Below are positions 13,986 to 18,105 of a DNA stretch of 18,105 nucleotides, one piece after another. Positions within the stretch are counted from its first letter, which is position 1. The number at the start of each line of letters is the position of its first letter. The notes under the pieces are model-generated. The model made no database searches, was not told the origin of the DNA, and was given only the letters and a program-made list of their open reading frames with translations. Position numbers and translations under genes: made by a program. The stretch comes from Deltaproteobacteria bacterium (lineage in GTDB: Bacteria; Desulfobacterota; Desulfomonilia; UBA1062), in NCBI GenBank assembly GCA_023230665.1, contig JALNWY010000056.1:1-18105 (forward strand), given 5' to 3'.

Positions 13986-15134
13986 ATGAAAAAGTTTGTA
14001 CTGCTGGTGAGTGTATTGTTCCTCGTCCTGGGGATAGGCAGCGCCCATGCCGCCAAAGACACTGTGGTCATTGGCCTGCAGGGCCCGATCACCGGGGCTT
14101 GGGCCTATGAGGGCCAGATGGCGAAACAGTCCTGTGAGATCGCGGCCGATCTGATCAACAAAAAAGGCGGCATCCTGGGCGGGAAGAAGGTCGTGCTCAA
14201 GGTGGAAGACGATGCCGGCGAACCCAAGTCGGGCGCCCTGGCAGCACAGAAGCTGGTGGCGCAGAAGGACGTGGTGGCCGTGGTCTCCACCTATGGGTCA
14301 TCGGTGTGCGAGCCCGCATCCAATATCTATGAAAAGTTCAAGAAGGTGAACATCGGCTACGGAGTCACTGCGGTCCGCCTCACCCAGCGGGATTTCAACT
14401 ACTTCTTCCGCACCTGCGGCAAGGACGATTCCCAGGGCAAGTTCTTCGCGGCGTTTGTACCGAAGAAGTTCAACGCCAAGCGCATCGCCATCATGCACGA
14501 TAACACCGCATTCGGCAAAGGACTTGCCGAGGATACCCGGGCCGCCCTGGAGCCCATGGTCGCAGGCGGCCAGGCCGAGATCGTCTACTTCGACGCCATC
14601 ACCCCGGGTGAAAGGGATTTCCGCGTGTCGCTCACCAACCTGCGTGAGGCCAAGCCCGAGGTATGGTACTTCACGGGTTACTATGCCGAGGCCGCGCTCT
14701 TGGTGAGCCAGGCCCGTGACATCGGGATCACCTGCCCGTTCGTGGGCGGCAACGCGGCAATCAACGACGAGTTTGTCAAGATCGCGGGCTTGAATGTGGC
14801 CAAAGGCTGCTACATGACCAATGAGCCGCTTCCCGGTGATCTGCCCTACCCCGAGGCCAAGGAGTTCCTTGATGCCTACCGGGCCAGGTTCGGCGACATC
14901 CCATCAAGCCCGTGGCCCATCTATGCCGCCGACGCCTTGAATATCATCGCCTATGCCGTGGACAAGTCGGGCACCACCGACTCGACCAAACTGGCCGCAT
15001 ATCTCAGGGACGAAGTTCAAGGCGCTCCCGGCATCACCGGCCCCATCGGATTCACTGGTCAGGGCGACCGTGAGGACGTGCCTTTCTACCTCTATGTGGT
15101 TGACGACCAGGGCAAGATCGTCGTATCCAGGTAG
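13986..15134 (+). CDS. livK: Branched-chain amino acid ABC transporter substrate-binding protein
   Basis: The 382-residue protein starts with a signal peptide (Lys-Lys, hydrophobic core, AHA/AKDT cleavage near residue 22) and then a type I periplasmic binding fold (Peripla_BP_6) with IGLQGPITG, an N-terminal lobe containing YGSSVCEPAS, and the hinge region with YYAEAALLVSQARDIG. GGAGG is 8 nt before the ATG. It is the first gene of livKHMGF and likely binds Leu/Ile/Val or a related amide in the periplasm. The exact ligand is not determined by sequence. A 5-bp hairpin follows before livH. Confidence 0.92.
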   Translation: MKKFVLLVSVLFLVLGIGSAHAAKDTVVIGLQGPITGAWAYEGQMAKQSCEIAADLINKKGGILGGKKVVLKVEDDAGEPKSGALAAQKLVAQKDVVAVVSTYGSSVCEPASNIYEKFKKVNIGYGVTAVRLTQRDFNYFFRTCGKDDSQGKFFAAFVPKKFNAKRIAIMHDNTAFGKGLAEDTRAALEPMVAGGQAEIVYFDAITPGERDFRVSLTNLREAKPEVWYFTGYYAEAALLVSQARDIGITCPFVGGNAAINDEFVKIAGLNVAKGCYMTNEPLPGDLPYPEAKEFLDAYRARFGDIPSSPWPIYAADALNIIAYAVDKSGTTDSTKLAAYLRDEVQGAPGITGPIGFTGQGDREDVPFYLYVVDDQGKIVVSR

Positions 15135-15149
15135 CGCTTTTTACAAGCG
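15135..15149 (+). repeat. Short hairpin between livK and livH
   Basis: CGCTT (15135-15139) and AAGCG (15145-15149) form a perfect 5-bp stem around TTTAC in the 39-nt gap after livK. It could favour higher livK mRNA level than the membrane genes, as is common for binding-protein genes; this is inference. Confidence 0.3.
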
Positions 15150-15173
15150 GATAAATCAGCAGCACGAGGACGC

Positions 15174-16085
15174 ATGCACGTTATTCTGGAGCAGATCATC
15201 AACGGGCTGACCATCGGCTCGTTCTATGCGCTCATCGCCTTGGGCTATTCCATGGTCTACGGGGTGCTGAAGCTCATTAACTTCGCCCACGGAGACTTTT
15301 TCACCCTGGGCTCGTACCTGGGCTATACCGTGCTCGTCTTCGGCGCTGCCCTCCTGACCGCCCATTTCGGTCTGTGGGGCGCGATCATGGCGGCCCTGGT
15401 CTTCGCCGGGGTCAGCCTCGCCATCGTGGGACTCATCGTCGAACGGGTGGCCTACCGGCCCGTGTATCCGGCCGGCCGCCTTCCCGCGGTGGTATCCGCC
15501 CTGGGCGCCTCCATCTTCCTGCAGAACGCCATCATGGTGTTATGGGGGCCCAGATTCCAGGCTTATCCTCCGGCGCTCATCCCCAATGTCCGCATTCAGT
15601 TCGGCAACATCCACCTTACGCTGCTGCAGATCATGATCCTCCTGCTCTCGTTCGTCCTCATGGGGACTCTCTATTACATTGTCCAGAAAACCACCTTCGG
15701 CGCTGCGATCAGGGCCACGGCCCACGACCGCAAGACCGCGTCTCTGATGGGGATCAACATCAACAAGGTCATCCTTTTCGTGTTCACCCTGGGCCCGGCC
15801 TTGGGCGCCGTGACCGGAATCATGGTGGGTATGTACTACCGCCAGATCAGCTTCACCATGGGGTGGAACTACGGGATCAAGGCGTTCACCGCCTCGGTCC
15901 TGGGCGGCATCGGCAACATCCCCGGCGCCATGCTCGGCGGGCTCATCCTGGGCGTACTCGAGATGCTGGGCGCGGCCTACATCTCGGCGGCCTGGAAGGA
16001 TGTATTCGTGTTCATCATCCTTATCCTGGTGCTCATCTTCCGACCCACGGGCATCCTGGGCGAGAAGAGGGCGGAGAAGGTATAG
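15174..16085 (+). CDS. livH: Branched-chain amino acid ABC transporter permease
   Basis: The 303-residue membrane protein carries the LivH signature NFAHGDFFTLGSYLGY (about 39-54) and a C-terminal ASVLGGIGNIPGAMLGGLILGVLE stretch, with about eight hydrophobic spans. GAGGA precedes the ATG at 15174. It pairs with LivM in the membrane. The stop is 5 nt before livM, so the two are likely coupled. Confidence 0.93.
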   Translation: MHVILEQIINGLTIGSFYALIALGYSMVYGVLKLINFAHGDFFTLGSYLGYTVLVFGAALLTAHFGLWGAIMAALVFAGVSLAIVGLIVERVAYRPVYPAGRLPAVVSALGASIFLQNAIMVLWGPRFQAYPPALIPNVRIQFGNIHLTLLQIMILLLSFVLMGTLYYIVQKTTFGAAIRATAHDRKTASLMGININKVILFVFTLGPALGAVTGIMVGMYYRQISFTMGWNYGIKAFTASVLGGIGNIPGAMLGGLILGVLEMLGAAYISAAWKDVFVFIILILVLIFRPTGILGEKRAEKV

Positions 16086-16090
16086 ACTCC

Positions 16091-17092
16091 ATGGAGCAGA
16101 CCCCCTTGGCCGGCATCGGAAGGCTCGCATCCTCCCGGCAGCTCCATATTGCGCTCGCCACGGCCGTCTTTCTCATCTATCCGTTTCTGGTGAGCGACTA
16201 CTTTATCGATATTGCGTTTTATTTCGGCATCTACACCCTGCTGGGCCTGAGCCTCAATATCGTGCTCGGCGAGGTGGGCCTGTTCGACCTGGGCCATGCC
16301 GGATTCTACGCCATCGGGGCCTACACCACGGCGATCCTCAACACCAAGTTCGGCATTCCCATCCTCGTGCTCCTGCCCTTGAGCGCCCTGGCGGCCGCGC
16401 TCTTTGCCTACGTGGTCTGCTCTCCGGTGATTCATCTCCAGGGCGACTATCTCCTCATCGTGACCCTGGGCATGGGCGAGATCGTCCGCCTGGCCCTGAT
16501 CAACAACCCCTTCGACCTCACCGGGGGGCCCAACGGGGTGTACGGCATCGATTTTCCGTCATTGGGCCCATGGCTGGTGATCGATTCGTCCCTGGAATAC
16601 TATTTTCTCATCTGGCTCATCGTGGGGCTTACCATCCTCGGGCTCACCAAGCTGCAGGACTCACGGATCGGGCGCGCCTGGAACTATATCCGCGAGGACG
16701 AGACAGCCGCGAACGCCAATGGGATCGACTCGCGCAGCTACAAGCTCCTGGCCTTTGTCATGGGTGCGGCCCTGGCGGGTGTAGCGGGCAACGTCTATGC
16801 GAGCAAACTCATGTGCGTCTCGCCGGAGAGCTTCACCTTCTGGGAGTCCTGCCTCATGTTCTGCATCGTGCTCATCGGCGGCATGGGCTCCATCCCGGGG
16901 GTGATCATCGGTGCTGCGTTCATCGGCCTGTTTCCCGAGATCTTCCGGCCCTTCGCCATGTACCGGATGCTCATCTTCGGATCCGCCATGATGCTCATGA
17001 TGATGTTCCGCCCGGGCGGCGTCTGGCCGCGCAAGCGGGGTGCGGTCAAGTACGAGTCGCTGCTGGGAGGCACGGGGAGGACCGATGCCTGA
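16091..17092 (+). CDS. livM: Branched-chain amino acid ABC transporter permease
   Basis: The 333-residue membrane protein has the LivM pattern SLNIVLGEVGLFDLGHAGFYAIGAY near residue 55-80, FDLTGGPNGVYGI, a cytoplasmic loop (LQDSRIGRAWNYIREDETAANANGID) that contacts the ATPases, and a C-terminal IGGMGSIPGVIIGAAFIG. The start at 16091 is chosen because it lies just after livH; the open frame continues upstream inside livH but without LivM character. Its end overlaps livG by 8 nt. Confidence 0.93.
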   Translation: MEQTPLAGIGRLASSRQLHIALATAVFLIYPFLVSDYFIDIAFYFGIYTLLGLSLNIVLGEVGLFDLGHAGFYAIGAYTTAILNTKFGIPILVLLPLSALAAALFAYVVCSPVIHLQGDYLLIVTLGMGEIVRLALINNPFDLTGGPNGVYGIDFPSLGPWLVIDSSLEYYFLIWLIVGLTILGLTKLQDSRIGRAWNYIREDETAANANGIDSRSYKLLAFVMGAALAGVAGNVYASKLMCVSPESFTFWESCLMFCIVLIGGMGSIPGVIIGAAFIGLFPEIFRPFAMYRMLIFGSAMMLMMMFRPGGVWPRKRGAVKYESLLGGTGRTDA

Positions 17093-17915
17093 GCCCAGGC
17101 CCCATGCAGCAGGCGAGACCGTGCTGGAGACTTTAGGTCTCACCAAGATCTTCGGGGGTCTCATCGCAGTGAACTCCATTGACCTGAAGGTGCACAAGGG
17201 CGAGATCTTAAGCCTCATCGGCCCGAACGGCGCCGGCAAGACCACGGTGTTCAACGTGGTGACCGGCATCTACCGCCCCGAGTTCGGTAACGTATTCTTC
17301 CGGGGCGAACGGATCACCGGCAAAAAGCCGCACCAGATCGTTTCTCACGGAATTGCACGAACTTTCCAGAACATACGCCTGTTCCCGGACATGACCTGCC
17401 GGGAAAACGTGATGGCCGGGCGCCATTGCCGGAGCACCTCGGGCCTGTTCTCCTCCATCTTCCGGACGCCCCGGCAGCGGGCCGAGGAAAACCTGATCAG
17501 GGAGGCTGCCGAGAAGAGGCTTCGCCAGGTGAACTTGTGGAGATCCCGCGACGAGTTGGCCAAGAACATTGCCTACGGGTCCCAGCGCATGCTGGAGATC
17601 GCCCGCGCCCTGGCCTCCGAACCTGAGCTCCTGGTGCTGGACGAACCCAGCAGCGGGCTGAACCCGCGGGAGACCCGGGACCTCATGGCCTTTCTCCAGG
17701 GCATCATCCGGGAGGAGGACCTGACCATCCTGCTCATCGAGCATGATATGAACATGGTCATGGGGATCTCGGACTGGGTTGTGGTCATGGACGGCGGGCG
17801 CAAGATCGCCGAAGGGATTCCGGAAGACATCTATGCCGACCAGCGGGTCATCGAGGCCTATCTGGGAAAAGAAGACGAGGATTCGACCGCATATGACGTC
17901 CCTGCTCAGCATTGA
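17085..17915 (+). CDS. livG: Branched-chain amino acid ABC transporter ATP-binding protein
   Basis: The 276-residue ATPase has Walker A GPNGAGKTT (46-54), Walker B LLVLDEP (182-188), the D-loop SSGLNP and the switch IEHDMNMVM. The signature motif is IAYGSQRMLE (162-171), a variant of the family's usual LSYGQQR-type sequence, so nucleotide binding is expected but signalling may differ slightly. The ATG at 17085 is preceded by GGGGAGG and overlaps livM by 8 nt. Its end overlaps livF by 23 nt. Confidence 0.92.
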   Translation: MPEPRPHAAGETVLETLGLTKIFGGLIAVNSIDLKVHKGEILSLIGPNGAGKTTVFNVVTGIYRPEFGNVFFRGERITGKKPHQIVSHGIARTFQNIRLFPDMTCRENVMAGRHCRSTSGLFSSIFRTPRQRAEENLIREAAEKRLRQVNLWRSRDELAKNIAYGSQRMLEIARALASEPELLVLDEPSSGLNPRETRDLMAFLQGIIREEDLTILLIEHDMNMVMGISDWVVVMDGGRKIAEGIPEDIYADQRVIEAYLGKEDEDSTAYDVPAQH

Positions 17916-18105
17916 ACATCTTTCCATTTTCTATGGCAGGATTCAGGCCCTCCATGATGTCTCCATCCATCTGGAGCAGGGCGAGATCGTGTCTGTTCTC
18001 GGCGCGAACGGCGCCGGGAAATCCACCCTGCTTCAGGCCGTTTCAGGGCTCGTGCCCATCGGGAGCGGTTCGGTCTCCTTCCGGGGAGAAGGGCTCAACA
18101 GGGTC
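17893..18105 (+). CDS. livF: Branched-chain amino acid ABC transporter ATP-binding protein, 5' part
   Basis: The ATG at 17893 opens a frame that continues off the window edge, giving 71 residues. It begins MTSLLSIEHLSIFYGRIQALHDVS and has Walker A GANGAGKST at about 40-48, then the LLQAVSGL helix. This is the standard start of LivF, the second ATPase of the Liv complex. It overlaps livG by 23 nt. The signature and Walker B motifs lie beyond the window. Confidence 0.88.
   Translation, partial: MTSLLSIEHLSIFYGRIQALHDVSIHLEQGEIVSVLGANGAGKSTLLQAVSGLVPIGSGSVSFRGEGLNRV

Noticed and set aside
15374..16090. Open frame upstream of livM running through livH
   Set aside because: It is out of frame with livH and is rich in Arg, Gly, His and Pro, a typical GC-rich shadow. 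The LivM start at 16091 is supported by position and family.

Overview
The window looks like a piece of a bacterial chromosome, about 57-60% GC by eye, with strong AGGAGG-type ribosome binding sites and tightly packed operons. The gene set fits an anaerobic, fatty- or organic-acid-degrading proteobacterium, most likely of the deltaproteobacterial / Desulfobacterota kind: several acyl-CoA dehydrogenases, an acyl-CoA ligase, betaine uptake and branched-chain amino acid uptake. The taxonomic guess is inference only. No rRNA, tRNA, CRISPR array, insertion sequence or phage gene was seen.

Region 1 (130-2963, minus strand) is a two-gene fatty-acid activation operon, an acyl-CoA ligase followed by an acyl-CoA dehydrogenase. 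A sigma70-like promoter (3006-3035) is abutted by a perfect 9-bp-arm palindrome (2986-3006). Region 2 (3130-5242) is a mixed stretch: a membrane-protein remnant, a GNAT acetyltransferase, an internally duplicated protein of unknown function behind an extended -10 promoter with a palindrome over its start point, and a possible small membrane protein on the other strand. Region 3 (5418-6819) pairs a LeuB-family beta-decarboxylating dehydrogenase with a stand-alone Lrp/AsnC effector-binding (RAM) domain.

Region 4 (6976-9839) is a divergent module: an acyl-CoA dehydrogenase on the minus strand faces an XRE regulator that is translationally coupled to a second, degenerate acyl-CoA dehydrogenase on the plus strand. 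The 139-bp gap holds a near-consensus promoter and a cluster of repeats. This is the least conventional part of the window: the degenerate enzyme has lost the usual catalytic glutamate at both known positions, with Asp at one and Gly at the other, and also the usual GG-x-G motif.

Region 5 (9986-13646) is a MarR-type regulator followed by a ProV-ProW-ProX glycine betaine/proline betaine ABC transporter, ending in a strong hairpin. Region 6 (13986-18105) is a branched-chain amino acid ABC transporter, livK-livH-livM-livG-livF, behind its own promoter and a roughly 175-nt leader; livF is cut by the window edge. Together the genes describe uptake and activation of organic substrates (acyl chains, amino acids, betaines) with local regulators beside several units.
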